The notes beneath the pieces are model-generated. The model saw only the letters and a program-made list of their open reading frames with translations. It did no database searches and was not told the DNA's origin. This document shows, in pieces, positions 33,901 to 44,400 of a DNA stretch of 64,000 nt; position 1 is the stretch's first letter; each line of letters opens with the position of its first letter. Both the position numbers and the translations under genes were made by a program. Source of the stretch: Pandoraea pneumonica (lineage in GTDB: Bacteria; Pseudomonadota; Gammaproteobacteria; Burkholderiales; Burkholderiaceae); the NCBI RefSeq assembly GCF_902459645.1, contig NZ_CABPSK010000001.1:682001-746000 (forward strand), in the 5' to 3' direction.

Positions 33901-36900
33901 ATGTACAACCTCATCATTCGCGATGGCACCAGTCAGGCGATGCGGGCACTGCCCGCGTTGCAGGACGGCTATTTCCATCTCGATGAGTTGTCGTTTCACG
34001 AGTTGCTGGCAATCGTGACGGAGTTCGCCGCGCTGGTGCGGTTTCATAACGCCGAGAACGTGCCGGAAGGCGACTGGACGCCGTTCTTTCGCGCAGACGA
34101 AACGGTGGTGATGAGCCGCATTCTGGCGTTCGATCTCACGCGCGAGACCGCGCATTTCGCGCAGTGGTGGCGCAACACGCCGGAACACATCGGGGTGAGC
34201 GCGGACGGCGAGAGCTCTGGGTGGACGCTGGAAGCTTCGCCCGTCGCGGAGCTCGTCGCGACACTGAACGATTGGTATGTCGCGCTGGCGCAAGCGCAGA
34301 GCGATAACGGGCTAGGCCTGCGGACCGTACTGCGCGCGGTGATCGTGCAATTGAGCGTCGACCGGTCGGGCATTCTCGGGGCGTTACGCACAGCAGGTGC
34401 TTCGCTTGCACTCGACCCCATTTGGTCAGTCGACGTGACGGTGCCGAATGCCGACGGCATTGCCCGCGCAGGCGCCCATCTGACCAAAGCCGACGTGCGC
34501 ACGGACTTCCACGCGTACATGAAGGCTATCGAAATGGTGCGTAAAGAGGCGCTGGCGCGCTTGCCTGCGTCGCTGCACAACGGCATCCACGATCCCGCCA
34601 TCGGCTTGTTGATTGCCTTCGTGCAGCAGTTCCAGAAGCTGCAAGGCAAGCTGAATGGTTACACCCGTCGCTTTATCGATTTCTATTACGACCGCATGCT
34701 GGGCAGCACGCCGCGCTCGACGGTGCCGGATCGCACGTGGCTGGTGGTCAAGCGCACGCCGGACGCACGCGACGTCGTGGTGCCGGCGGGCACCGAGTTT
34801 CCTGCCGGTGTCGATGCGCAGAGCCGCGACATTCTTTATCTGGCCGACAACGAACTGCGCGTGTCGGATGCCGTGGTGAGTCAGGTGCAGACGCTCTACC
34901 TCGATCACAACGGCTACAGCGCGCCCGAGAACTTGCTGGCCGAAGACGACAACGCGGCACCCGGCACACCGGTCACCGGGCGGACATGGGCCACGGCAGC
35001 ATGGTTCCAGGCGGTGTCGGTTGCGCCGCCGGGGGCGGTGCACACACAGGCTTGGCCGATGCTGGGCGCGCCGAAGGCGGGCATGGGCAGCGGGCCGCAT
35101 CGGGATGCCCGTATTGGCTTTGCGCTGGCGAGCAAGGTGCTTCTGCTCAAAGAGGGCGAGCGCCGCATCAGTGTGACGATCACGTTCGCCGACGACACGC
35201 TCATGCAACGGCTCGACAAGGTGGCCGACGCGATGCTCGGCACGCCGGCCGCGCCGACAGAGGTGGCTGACGCATCGGACATCGATAACGGAAGCGCCGA
35301 AGCGATCGCCAAGCGCGACGCCCGCGCGCTGGAGCTGCGTCGCAACGACATCTTTCTGAAGATCTTTCGCAGCATCTTCGTCGTGGGTCTGACGGGGGAG
35401 TTCGGCTGGATCGATATTCCGGGCTACGTGCCGTTCTTCAAAGACAACGTGCTGCGGTTGAGCTTCGAGCTGCCTCCCCAGTCGCCGAGCGTGGTGGCGT
35501 ACTCGCCAGCGTTGCACGGTGAGCAGTTCGACATCGAGACGCCGATGCTGCGTTGTGTGATCAATCCGGGTGCGTACTTGTTTCCGTACGGCATGCTACG
35601 CGATCTCGCGGTCACGGGAGCCCGCATCGACGTCGAGGCGCGAGGCTGCCGCGACCTGGTATTGCACAACAACATCGGGCAACTGAGTGCCTCGACGCCC
35701 TTCGCACCGTTCGGCCCGCTCGCCCGATTGGGCAGCTATCTCGTTGTCGGCAGCACCGAGATGGCGTCAAAGCGCATCACCGATTTTCGGGTGGAGATCG
35801 AGTGGGCGGATTTGCCGCGCACCACGGGGGGATTCAGCACGTGGTACGACGGCTACGACGTACGCGTGGCCAATGAAGACTATCTGGCCACCGTCGCGGT
35901 ATTAGCCAAAGGGGTGTGGTCGCCTGCCAGCGAGTTGTCGCGCCCCAGCGTGCCGTTGTTCCAGACGCGCGTGCAACCGGGGCAGGGCGAGCGCATCGAC
36001 AACCGGATCGTTTGGCGCGCAGGTCAGTTGGCGCATTTGTTCGAACCCGATGCGGGCGTGAGCGCAGCGCAGCCGCTCACGTGGGGGCCGGGCGCGAAGA
36101 ACGGCTTCTTCAAGTTCACGTTTGCGGCCCCGGCGTTTGCGTTCGGGCACGAGACCTATGCGCAGGCGCTCTCGACGACGATGATGACCAACGCACGGCG
36201 CCGTCGCTGGCGTCGGCCGAATGCGGTACCGCGTGCTCCGTACACGCCACTCATCAATGCCATTTCCATCGACTATTGCGCGACCGGGGCGATCAGCGTC
36301 GACCGGCTGCCGAACGGCGACGACGACGGCCGCTTTCTGCACCTGTTCCCGTCGGGGTGGGAAACGCTAGGCCTCACCAGCTACCCGGCGCCCGCCTTGC
36401 TGCCGCGCATCAACGCCGCTGGCAATCTGTACGTCGGCATTGCGGCGGGCGACCTGGGCAAGACGCTGACGTTGCTCTTCGAATTGCGCGAAGACTCCCA
36501 ACCAGTGCCGCCGACGGACGAAGATACCGACGAAGGCCCCGCCAATAGTGCCGGGCTGCATTGGAGTTATCTGACGAACAACGTGTGGAAGCCGTTGTCG
36601 CGGCGCGCCATCGTGGCGGATGGTACCCATCACTTCATGACCTCCGGCATTGTGACGTTGCGCGTACCGGCGGACATCGGGTGCAGCAATACGGTGATGC
36701 CCGACGGACTGTACTGGTTCCGCGTGAGCGCCGATCGCGACATGGAGAAGTATTGCAGCCTCTATGCGGTGCATGCGCAGGCCGTGCAGGTGACCCGAGG
36801 GCCGGACGTACCGCCCGAAGTGCCGACCGTGCTACCTGCCGCATCGATCACGCGCAGCCGCCGCCCATTGCCGGGCATTACCGGCATTGTGCAGCCGCTG

Positions 36901-37797
36901 CCGTCGTGTGGCGGGCGTGCGGCGGAAACGCGCGATCAAATGCGCACCCGCGTTAGCGAGCGGCTGCGGCACAAGCAACGCGCCATCTCTCCGGCCGACT
37001 ACGAATCGCTGATTCTGGAAGCGTTCGCCGAGGTCTATAAGGTCAAGTGCTTCGCGAATCTGACCTCGTCGAACGGCCCCTTCGATTGTGTGCGCCCGGG
37101 CCATGCGTTGATCGTCCCGCTGCCTTACTGGCCCGCAGTGCAGGCCGATGAGCAGATGCCGATGCTCGACGGCAATCTGATGCAGGAAATTGCGGCGTTC
37201 GTGAACACGCTGTCGTCGCCTTGGGCGCATGTGTCCGTCGAGAACCCCGTGTACGAGCGCATTCAGGTGCGTTGCAAAGTGCGCTTTTCCGACGTGTCGG
37301 GCAATGGCCGCTATATCGCCATGCTCAACGCTGCCATTTCGCGCTACCTCACGCCGTGGCAAGACGATGTGGGCTACCGCACGCACTTCGGGTGGCGGAT
37401 CCGGCAGCACGATCTGGAAGCGTTCATCGGCGCGCTGCCTTACGTGCAAAACGTCTCGGGATTCTCGATGCTGCGCATTGCTGCGAAGCCGCCTGCGATG
37501 TCGGCGGCGTCGTCAGAAACGACGGCTGCGCCCAGCCCGGTGGTGTGGGCGTCGGCGGATGTGCAAACGTATTCCCTGTTCGACACGGCTAACCCGGCTG
37601 ACTTGGGCAGTTCCGTGCTTGCGAAAGGGCAAGCCGACATCACGCCGCTCTACCCGTGGAGCATTGCCATTCCCGTCGCGCGTCACGCCATCGAAGCCGT
37701 CGACGACGGCATCGACTATCCGGGCGTGCGCACCACGCTCAGTCGCCTTGAAATCGGCGCCACTTTCATCATCTCGGACGACTCCAATGACCAATAA
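33901..37797 (+). CDS. large baseplate-J-like wedge protein (Pvc11/Afp11-like)
   Basis: 1298 residues. Long N-terminal half without a named domain but with the eCIS Afp11 layout, and a baseplate_J/gp6-like segment near the C-terminus (about 1010-1180: RDQMRTRVSERLRHKQRAIS, ADYESLILEAFAEVYKVKCF, then HVSVENPVYERIQVRCKVRF). Forms the wedge ring with the later 846-residue protein. No ribosome site is obvious before ATG 33901. Its end overlaps the next gene by 11 nt, so the two are probably coupled. Confidence 0.9.
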   Translation: MYNLIIRDGTSQAMRALPALQDGYFHLDELSFHELLAIVTEFAALVRFHNAENVPEGDWTPFFRADETVVMSRILAFDLTRETAHFAQWWRNTPEHIGVSADGESSGWTLEASPVAELVATLNDWYVALAQAQSDNGLGLRTVLRAVIVQLSVDRSGILGALRTAGASLALDPIWSVDVTVPNADGIARAGAHLTKADVRTDFHAYMKAIEMVRKEALARLPASLHNGIHDPAIGLLIAFVQQFQKLQGKLNGYTRRFIDFYYDRMLGSTPRSTVPDRTWLVVKRTPDARDVVVPAGTEFPAGVDAQSRDILYLADNELRVSDAVVSQVQTLYLDHNGYSAPENLLAEDDNAAPGTPVTGRTWATAAWFQAVSVAPPGAVHTQAWPMLGAPKAGMGSGPHRDARIGFALASKVLLLKEGERRISVTITFADDTLMQRLDKVADAMLGTPAAPTEVADASDIDNGSAEAIAKRDARALELRRNDIFLKIFRSIFVVGLTGEFGWIDIPGYVPFFKDNVLRLSFELPPQSPSVVAYSPALHGEQFDIETPMLRCVINPGAYLFPYGMLRDLAVTGARIDVEARGCRDLVLHNNIGQLSASTPFAPFGPLARLGSYLVVGSTEMASKRITDFRVEIEWADLPRTTGGFSTWYDGYDVRVANEDYLATVAVLAKGVWSPASELSRPSVPLFQTRVQPGQGERIDNRIVWRAGQLAHLFEPDAGVSAAQPLTWGPGAKNGFFKFTFAAPAFAFGHETYAQALSTTMMTNARRRRWRRPNAVPRAPYTPLINAISIDYCATGAISVDRLPNGDDDGRFLHLFPSGWETLGLTSYPAPALLPRINAAGNLYVGIAAGDLGKTLTLLFELREDSQPVPPTDEDTDEGPANSAGLHWSYLTNNVWKPLSRRAIVADGTHHFMTSGIVTLRVPADIGCSNTVMPDGLYWFRVSADRDMEKYCSLYAVHAQAVQVTRGPDVPPEVPTVLPAASITRSRRPLPGITGIVQPLPSCGGRAAETRDQMRTRVSERLRHKQRAISPADYESLILEAFAEVYKVKCFANLTSSNGPFDCVRPGHALIVPLPYWPAVQADEQMPMLDGNLMQEIAAFVNTLSSPWAHVSVENPVYERIQVRCKVRFSDVSGNGRYIAMLNAAISRYLTPWQDDVGYRTHFGWRIRQHDLEAFIGALPYVQNVSGFSMLRIAAKPPAMSAASSETTAAPSPVVWASADVQTYSLFDTANPADLGSSVLAKGQADITPLYPWSIAIPVARHAIEAVDDGIDYPGVRTTLSRLEIGATFIISDDSNDQ

Positions 37798-38605
37798 GCC
37801 CATGGCTCGCCGCAATCGCGACACGCTCCGGCGCAAGTTCGGCAATGGCGAGATGCCGTCGGCGACGGCTTTCTCCGAACTCATCGACTCGATGCTCAAT
37901 ATCGTCGACGAGGGATTCGACAAGACACCGGTGGACGGGCTGAAGGTCTCGCAACTCAATCAAGGCAAGCTGCTCAGCTTCTATCAGAACATCGATGTGA
38001 AGAGCCCCATCTGGTCGGTACAGCTCGACGGTCCCGGGGGCGGATTGGCGTTTGGCAACGAGAACAACCCCACGGTACTGACATTGCGTCAGTTGCCGGG
38101 GCGGCCGGTTACCCAAACGTCAGGGAAGTCAGACGCCGCTGCCGACTTCGAACTCGACTTGGCCGGGCGCATCGTGGCCGATGGCCGACGTGGGCGGCCC
38201 GGCAGCCGCAGCGTACCGGCCGATGGGAAATGGCACGACATTACCGACACGCTCACCGGCTGCAATGCGTTCGAGATCATGGCCGGGGTCGGCAAGCGAG
38301 GTAGTGGCAAGTACGCGCTGATGCACGCATACGCCGTCATGGCGTTCAACGGCAAAGGCGACATCGACTATCGACAGTCTCACTTCGGCAGCAAGTGCAA
38401 CCGGCTGCAACTGCAATGGGTGGACGCGCCAGACGGCGCGAAGCATAACTACATTCTGCAAATGCGCGTCGGCTGCCCCTACGACACCACGCGTGACGCG
38501 GCCGGTGCGGACCGGACGTGGGTGACCTACTACCTGACTAACCTCTGGTTCGATCCGGATATGCAGACAAGCGCGATCGATCCTGAGCCGAAGGTGCAGG
38601 CATGA
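37787..38605 (+). CDS. unrecognised eCIS protein, candidate baseplate-attached fibre
   Basis: 272 residues from ATG 37787 (ATG 37802 is an alternative). The N-terminal segment RDTLRRKFGNGEMPSATAF followed by a helix with LIDSMLNIVDEGFDK resembles the attachment heads of fibre-like proteins in other contractile systems. The rest (about 95-270) reads as a beta-rich globular domain (ALMHAYAVMAFNGKGDID, HNYILQMRVGC). No clear Afp13 fibre gene with adenovirus-type shaft is found elsewhere in the locus, so this protein is the best candidate for target recognition. That role is inference; it might also be a baseplate accessory. Coupled to both neighbours by overlaps. Confidence 0.55.
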   Translation: MTNKPMARRNRDTLRRKFGNGEMPSATAFSELIDSMLNIVDEGFDKTPVDGLKVSQLNQGKLLSFYQNIDVKSPIWSVQLDGPGGGLAFGNENNPTVLTLRQLPGRPVTQTSGKSDAAADFELDLAGRIVADGRRGRPGSRSVPADGKWHDITDTLTGCNAFEIMAGVGKRGSGKYALMHAYAVMAFNGKGDIDYRQSHFGSKCNRLQLQWVDAPDGAKHNYILQMRVGCPYDTTRDAAGADRTWVTYYLTNLWFDPDMQTSAIDPEPKVQA

Positions 38606-38940
38606 GCACGCCAACGACGTTCGACATCGTGTTCGAGGCGCAGGACGCCCAACAGGTGATGGCTGCGCTCGCGGAGTTGCCGTTCAAGCGCGTGTACGAG
38701 CTGATCGGCACGCTCAACCGGCAAGCCGTCGATGCAAACGCTGGCGAACCCATTACCTGTGCGCTCGACGCGCAAGCTTTCGCGTTGATCGTGGAAGCGC
38801 TTGGTTATTTGCCGTATCACCAAGTGCATGGGCTGATCGACGCGATGAAAGGGCAATTGCACAGCGCCCGCATGGCGTTGGCCGAGACGGGTGACGACGT
38901 GCCGCGCGCGAGCGGTATTCGAGGTGTGGTCAGCCGATGA
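38602..38940 (+). CDS. small unrecognised eCIS protein with internal duplication
   Basis: 112 residues, ATGA overlap at both ends (38602 and 38937), hence surely translated with its neighbours. It is built of two similar helical units: VMAALAELPFKRVYELIGTL (about 13-32) and IVEALGYLPYHQVHGLIDAM (about 62-81), sharing the pattern aL-x2-LP[FY]-x2-V-x2-LI. No signal peptide, membrane segment or cysteine. I do not recognise a family. The position between the fibre-like gene and a baseplate gene suggests a chaperone or small structural linker. Confidence 0.6.
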   Translation: MSTPTTFDIVFEAQDAQQVMAALAELPFKRVYELIGTLNRQAVDANAGEPITCALDAQAFALIVEALGYLPYHQVHGLIDAMKGQLHSARMALAETGDDVPRASGIRGVVSR

Positions 38941-41477
38941 GCGCCCCCGAGTCGATCGCCCGGCTGGCCCCCGATCCGAATGGGCTGGATTTCGATGCGC
39001 TGCGCCGCGCAGGCATTGCCACGCTACAAGCCCTGTGCGGAGAGCGTTGGACCGACTACAACCTGCACGACCCGGGCGTCACGATTCTTGAGCAGCTTTG
39101 CTATGCGATCACCGAACTGGCCTACCGTTCGGATTTCGCGCCCGAAGACTATTTGGTCGGCCCAACGGGCATCATCGATTACCGTCGCCATGCGCTACAT
39201 CCGGCGGACGAGATTCTGCCGAGTCAGGTGCTGACGGTCGATGACTATCGGAAGCTGTTCTACGACTCGATTCCCGAACTCGAAGATGTCTGGTTGAGTT
39301 GCGAGCCGCAAGCGGGGGAGTCGGCAAGTGGGGTGCGGGGGCTGTATCGCGTGCTGGTCAAGCTTAGCGAGACATTGTCGGGGGAGTTGTCGGGAGAGGC
39401 GCAGGCCGCGATGGAGGCCGACGTGCGCAAGCGCATCTTCGAAGTCTTCAATGCGCATCGCAACCTGGGTGAGGATTTGGCCGACGTGCAGGTCGTGCCC
39501 GCGCAGGCGGTCTATCTCAGCGGCGACGTACAGATTCACAGCGAGCGCGATCCTGCGTCGATCTTCGCCGACATCTATTTCCGTTGCGCACAGGCGGTGC
39601 TCTCGGGGTTTCAGGTCGAGCGGTACGTCAAGGCATTTGCCGCCGGGGTGCCGCTCGATATTTTGTTTTCCGGGCCTCGCACGGTGCACGGATTTATCGC
39701 TAGCACTGGCGCGCAGGCGCCCGGCTCACCGATTGCGATCGCGAAGCTGGTCGGACTGGTGCAGGAAGTGGACGGTGTAGCCCATGTGCACCGGCTGTCG
39801 TTGTGCGACGCCGACGGCAACCCGGTGGGCGCGGACATGGCCAAGCGCGCTGTCCTGCGATTACGGTTCCCGGGCGATGCGCAGAGCGGCTTTTTGCGGC
39901 TGCACTTTGCCAGCAGCGCGGTCGGCGGGGACGTGGCGCCGGTTGCGCACGCTGTCGAACAGCGGCGTGAAGACAAGGCACGGGTGGTGCTCGACGACGC
40001 GCGTGTGGCGCTGGCCAAGGCGCGGTTTGAATTCGATACCCTGCGCAACACGCCGCAATCGGTTGCGGGCATCGTGCCCGCCCCACAGGGCGAGACGCGC
40101 GAATTGCGCGACTACTTTTCGATTCAGCATCAGTTTCCGGCGATTTACGGCATCAATCACTTCGGTGTGCCGCCGTCGGCACCGCTTGAGCATCATGTGA
40201 GTGCGAAGCAGTTGAAGGCTTATCTGTATCTGGCCGAGCAACTGATGGCGAACTATCTCGAGAACCTGCAATCGGTCGGCCGCATGTTCTCCGTCGACGA
40301 TTTGCACCAGACGTATTTCTCTCAATGGATCGGGGACGAGGCGTTGCCCGATATCGAATCGCTATACGTCAACGCGCCGGACGATGTGCGCAGTGCGCTC
40401 ACTCGCATCGTCTCGCGCAAAGATCGGGCCGAAGACCGGCGCAGCCGATTGCTCGACGTGCTGCTCGCGATGTATGGCGAGACGTTTTCGCAGAAGTCGT
40501 TGCGGCGTTTCGACGATTACCAGGACAAGCACGCCACGCATTGGCTGGTGAATAACAAGCTTGAGTTCTTGCGTCATATCGCGACACTGTCGCGCGACCG
40601 GGCGACGGCGTTCGATGTGGGCATGCCTGACGTTCGGGCCGACAAGCGAGCCAATGTCTCTGGCGTGCATGCCAAGATTGCGATCTTGCTGGGGTTGCCC
40701 GCGCAGCCGGACACCAAGCCGTTGAGCGAGGCGCTGTTGCGTCGGCGACTTCGCTTGCGAGCGGACAACGTCGCCACGGCGGACGACTATGAACGCGCGG
40801 CGGCCCGCTTAGTGGTGCTGGCGGGGCGCAGTGCGTCGGGGGCCGATGGCGGGCGGGACGATGCCGCGCGCAAAGACGCTCACGAAGACATGCTTCCCGT
40901 TGGGCTGCTCGTGCATGGCGTGCGGTTGGAAAACTACGTGTTGGAGCAGCATGGCGAGGAAGTGCACGTGCATTTCCAGACCCACGACGATCGGCTGGGC
41001 AACGTGCGTCTCGCGAAGTTCAGACGGGCAGGTGCGGTGACACACGCCGACCGGTATGTACAGACGCTGCGCGAATTCCTCTGTCAGTTGAATGTGCAAT
41101 CGGAGGGGTTTTATCTGGTCGAGCACGTGTTGCTGCGCCCTCGGAAGCAAGACGCCGACGCTGTGGATGATGCGTTTTTCGACGCGCGCGTGAGCATCGT
41201 ATTCCCGGCGTGGTCGGCACGATTCAGTGATCCGGACTTCCGCAATCTGGCGCAAGAGACGGTCTGTCGCAATCTGCCGGCGCATCTGTTGCCGGAATTT
41301 CATTGGCTGGATTTTGTGACGATGCGCGACTTCGAGCATCGCTACGACTTGTGGCGTTCGCGGTTGCGCGAAGACGTGACGCGTGCGGACTCCCGTCGGC
41401 TGGATGCCAGCAGCGCGAGCCTGGTGTCGTTGCTCATGCGCCAGCGGCGCGAGCGCAACCTGACCTTGTGGGTATAG
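38937..41477 (+). CDS. second large baseplate protein (Pvc12/Afp12-like)
   Basis: 846 residues. The early motif WTDYNLHDPGVTILEQLCYA followed by ELAYRSDF (about 38-66) is the hallmark of the second wedge subunit in eCIS baseplates, which pairs with the Afp11-type protein in a gp6-like heterodimer. Later, ILPSQVLTVDDYRKLFYDSIP continues the baseplate-J-like part. A C-terminal region (about 650-800) with EGFYLVEHVLLRPR is also common in this group. Ends 2 nt before the tape measure start. Confidence 0.85.
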   Translation: MSAPESIARLAPDPNGLDFDALRRAGIATLQALCGERWTDYNLHDPGVTILEQLCYAITELAYRSDFAPEDYLVGPTGIIDYRRHALHPADEILPSQVLTVDDYRKLFYDSIPELEDVWLSCEPQAGESASGVRGLYRVLVKLSETLSGELSGEAQAAMEADVRKRIFEVFNAHRNLGEDLADVQVVPAQAVYLSGDVQIHSERDPASIFADIYFRCAQAVLSGFQVERYVKAFAAGVPLDILFSGPRTVHGFIASTGAQAPGSPIAIAKLVGLVQEVDGVAHVHRLSLCDADGNPVGADMAKRAVLRLRFPGDAQSGFLRLHFASSAVGGDVAPVAHAVEQRREDKARVVLDDARVALAKARFEFDTLRNTPQSVAGIVPAPQGETRELRDYFSIQHQFPAIYGINHFGVPPSAPLEHHVSAKQLKAYLYLAEQLMANYLENLQSVGRMFSVDDLHQTYFSQWIGDEALPDIESLYVNAPDDVRSALTRIVSRKDRAEDRRSRLLDVLLAMYGETFSQKSLRRFDDYQDKHATHWLVNNKLEFLRHIATLSRDRATAFDVGMPDVRADKRANVSGVHAKIAILLGLPAQPDTKPLSEALLRRRLRLRADNVATADDYERAAARLVVLAGRSASGADGGRDDAARKDAHEDMLPVGLLVHGVRLENYVLEQHGEEVHVHFQTHDDRLGNVRLAKFRRAGAVTHADRYVQTLREFLCQLNVQSEGFYLVEHVLLRPRKQDADAVDDAFFDARVSIVFPAWSARFSDPDFRNLAQETVCRNLPAHLLPEFHWLDFVTMRDFEHRYDLWRSRLREDVTRADSRRLDASSASLVSLLMRQRRERNLTLWV

Positions 41478-41479
41478 CG

Positions 41480-44400
41480 ATGAATACGCGCCATCGCATC
41501 GACCATCTGGCATTCGACCTGACGTTCACGGCAGGCGGGCTGGACATGTCGCAAAGCGATGCGCTGCGCTCACTGGTCGTCGACAGGCTGTTGCCGGTGG
41601 TGTCCACGGTTTTCGATAACCGTGCGCCTGGCGAAGGCGTGATTCGTATTGATCGGCTCGACATCGATCTGGGCAGCGTCCCGGTGGCCGATTTGCCGGA
41701 AGCGCTTGCGGAAAGCTTGTCCGACGCGCTGGAGCAGGCGTTGGCGGAGCGGGGTGGCGACGTGCCCGGACATGGCGCACCGGTGGTGACACGCTTCGAA
41801 TCGGCAGTCGATGCCGACACGGCTTCGCTCATGGGATTTCTTACGTCCGGGCGGTTGCCGGATCGGCTGGCAGCGGTAACCGATGCCGGGCGAGCTGTGC
41901 GTGGTGACGTTCGTGCCGATGAGGGGCAGGGGCGGCGGCAAGCCGCACGCAAGAGGCCATGGGAGGAATCGCGGCAGGAAGTGGGGCAGGAGGTGGGGCA
42001 GGAGGTGCGGCAGGACGCTCAGGCTGATGTGGAAGCCGACACACAAGGCGACACGGAGCGCGACACGCGTTCCGACGCGCAAGGCGAAACGCAGCGCGAC
42101 ACACGTTCCGACGCACAAGACGAAACGCAGCGTGCCGCGTATTCCGACGCGGAAGCCCTATCGCGGTCCGACAGGCAATCCGATGCGCAAGGCCAAACGT
42201 CGCCCGATAGGCAATCCGATGCGCAGGGCCGAACGCCGCCCGACAGGCATTCCAACGCGCAGCGCCAAACGCCGGACGACGCGCAATTCGACGAGCCGAG
42301 TGAAACGCAACATGACGTGCAATCTGCCGCGCAAACCCATGTATCTAACGCACCTCTGGAGGCGTTGCTCGCCAGGGTGCTGGCGGGAGATGTCGAGCCG
42401 ATAAGACGACTGCTGTTGAGCAGTGCTTCACGCGACGTACAGATCGCGCGATTGGTGCGGCAGTTTCCAGAGGCTCAGATCGAGGCAATGCTTTACGCGC
42501 TCCGACCTGCGGAAGCGCAGCGCTGGTTGGCAGACTTAGATGCGATCGACGAGACGCTTGCCGTCGCAGGGTGGACGGCGAACGCGCGCGAGGCGGCACA
42601 ACTCGTCGCGCGAGAAAAACTGTTGGCGATCGGCCTGACCCCGCTGAGTGCCGGAGGACTGCAAACGCCGTGGCACGAGATCTGGCAAGCGGTCTTGATC
42701 GGCGAGCGGGCAGGTCTTGGCACGCAAAACACGGCGAAAGCAGGTCAGGACATCGCAACGCGAGCAGCACAAGTCCTTAGGCAGGTGGAACTTGCCCAAC
42801 TCGCTCCCGCGCCCCTCATGTTGGCGGTGTTGCGCCGATTGGCCGGAACGAGTGCGCATGGGCGAGCGGCCGTTATGGATCGACCGATATCACCCGGTAC
42901 GGCGGCTAACGTGGGCGACGTGAACAAAGTGGTCAACGTCGACGATATGGCCGACGTTACCAACGCGGCCGATGTGGTTGATTTGGCTAATGTCCCCAAT
43001 GTCCCCAATGGGCTGCCTTTCGCCGAAATAGATATAGCCGATGGCGAGGGTCGAGAGGTGGAAATCGCCAGCGAACGTCTAGTGGCGAAAGCCGCGTCGC
43101 GTGACGATAGTGTTCCCCACAAATTGACGAAGGAAGCCGAGGGAGAAGCGGGGACGGAAGCATGGACGAGAGCCGCTGACGCAAAAGAAGAAGATCGTGC
43201 AACCGCCGAGTTGGCGACGATGGGTGGCAACAGCGTGGCACAAGGCGATTGGCGTGGTGCTAACGAAACGCTGACCGAAACGCCGTATTCAGCCCACTTA
43301 CTTGCGCGGACGCGAGTGCTGTTGGCAAACGCGTTTGCGCGAGGGCAATCGCAGGCGCTCTACGATGTTTGGCCGCAGTTGATGCGCGAAGCACCGACGC
43401 TGGTGAGGGATGCGCTGCGTCACTATGCGGCCTATCCCGATTTACGCGACAGGATGGCAATGTCGCTTCCAGTGTCGTTGTTGGAGGACATGCTGGCACT
43501 GCTTGCGGCGCAAATGCCGGAGAGCCAAAGCGAGCAAGCGGCGCTCACCGGATGGGCGCGTCGTCGCGCATGGTCTGAAGCCGTCGCGGCTGCGTTTTCA
43601 GGAACATCCGCAGAGATCGAGGGGGAAGAGGGCAGCGACGGTGCCTCGCCATCGATGTTGGTAGATGAAGCGTGGCGTCACATGAGCGCGGATGCCGCAG
43701 TCGTTGCAGCAGACGGCACACCTGAACCGACGAACTTGGCGACGCCACACGTCTCAACCGCCGAGGCGCAGTTGCACGATGAGGTGGTGCGCCCGGGCTC
43801 CACGTTGGAGACGAATCCGGCGCTCGTTGCGCATTCGGGAACAGTGGCGGCGAGTGTCCCAGACGAGTCTGCCTCACCAAACGATGGGGAATCGACCCCG
43901 CGCGTCAGCCATACCGGCGCGGCCGGTGAACGCGAACAACAAAAATCGGAATCGCCTGCGGAGGCGATGCCCCCGTCACCCGACATCGCAGACGAAGCAA
44001 TGATGTCGGCTGCCGCAGGGAGGAACCCGGCTGCCGCACGCCCTGCGCAACCGATTGCGGGCAAGCCGAGCGACGAGCAATCGGCTATTGAGATATCCGT
44101 AGCCCCTGACCCCGACAACGAATCGGCAGTTGCCAAAGTGGAAGCCGGGGCTACTGGCGGGCACGTCGGTGAGCGTGGCCGGTTGATTGAGGCGTTACTC
44201 AGTGGCGAGTCGGCGCCGCTGTACGACGATTGGGCGGACTGGCTGTCGACGCGCGGTGAAATGTTGACCAGCGCGTTTCGGCATTACGGACGGCGGGACG
44301 AGGTATTGACGCGAATCGTCGCGGGTTTTCCGGAGAACATGCTGCTGGATTTGGCGACGCTGTTGCACCCAGCGAGCGCAGTGTATTGGCGATCGCTCCG

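Noticed and set aside
41303-41479. Upstream extension of the tape measure frame
   Set aside because: It lies within the preceding baseplate gene; ATG 41480 gives the conserved CIS_TMP N-terminus.
42059-42274. 36-bp repeats considered as a CRISPR array
   Set aside because: Units abut without spacers, keep the reading frame of the tape measure gene and differ between copies; no cas genes nearby.
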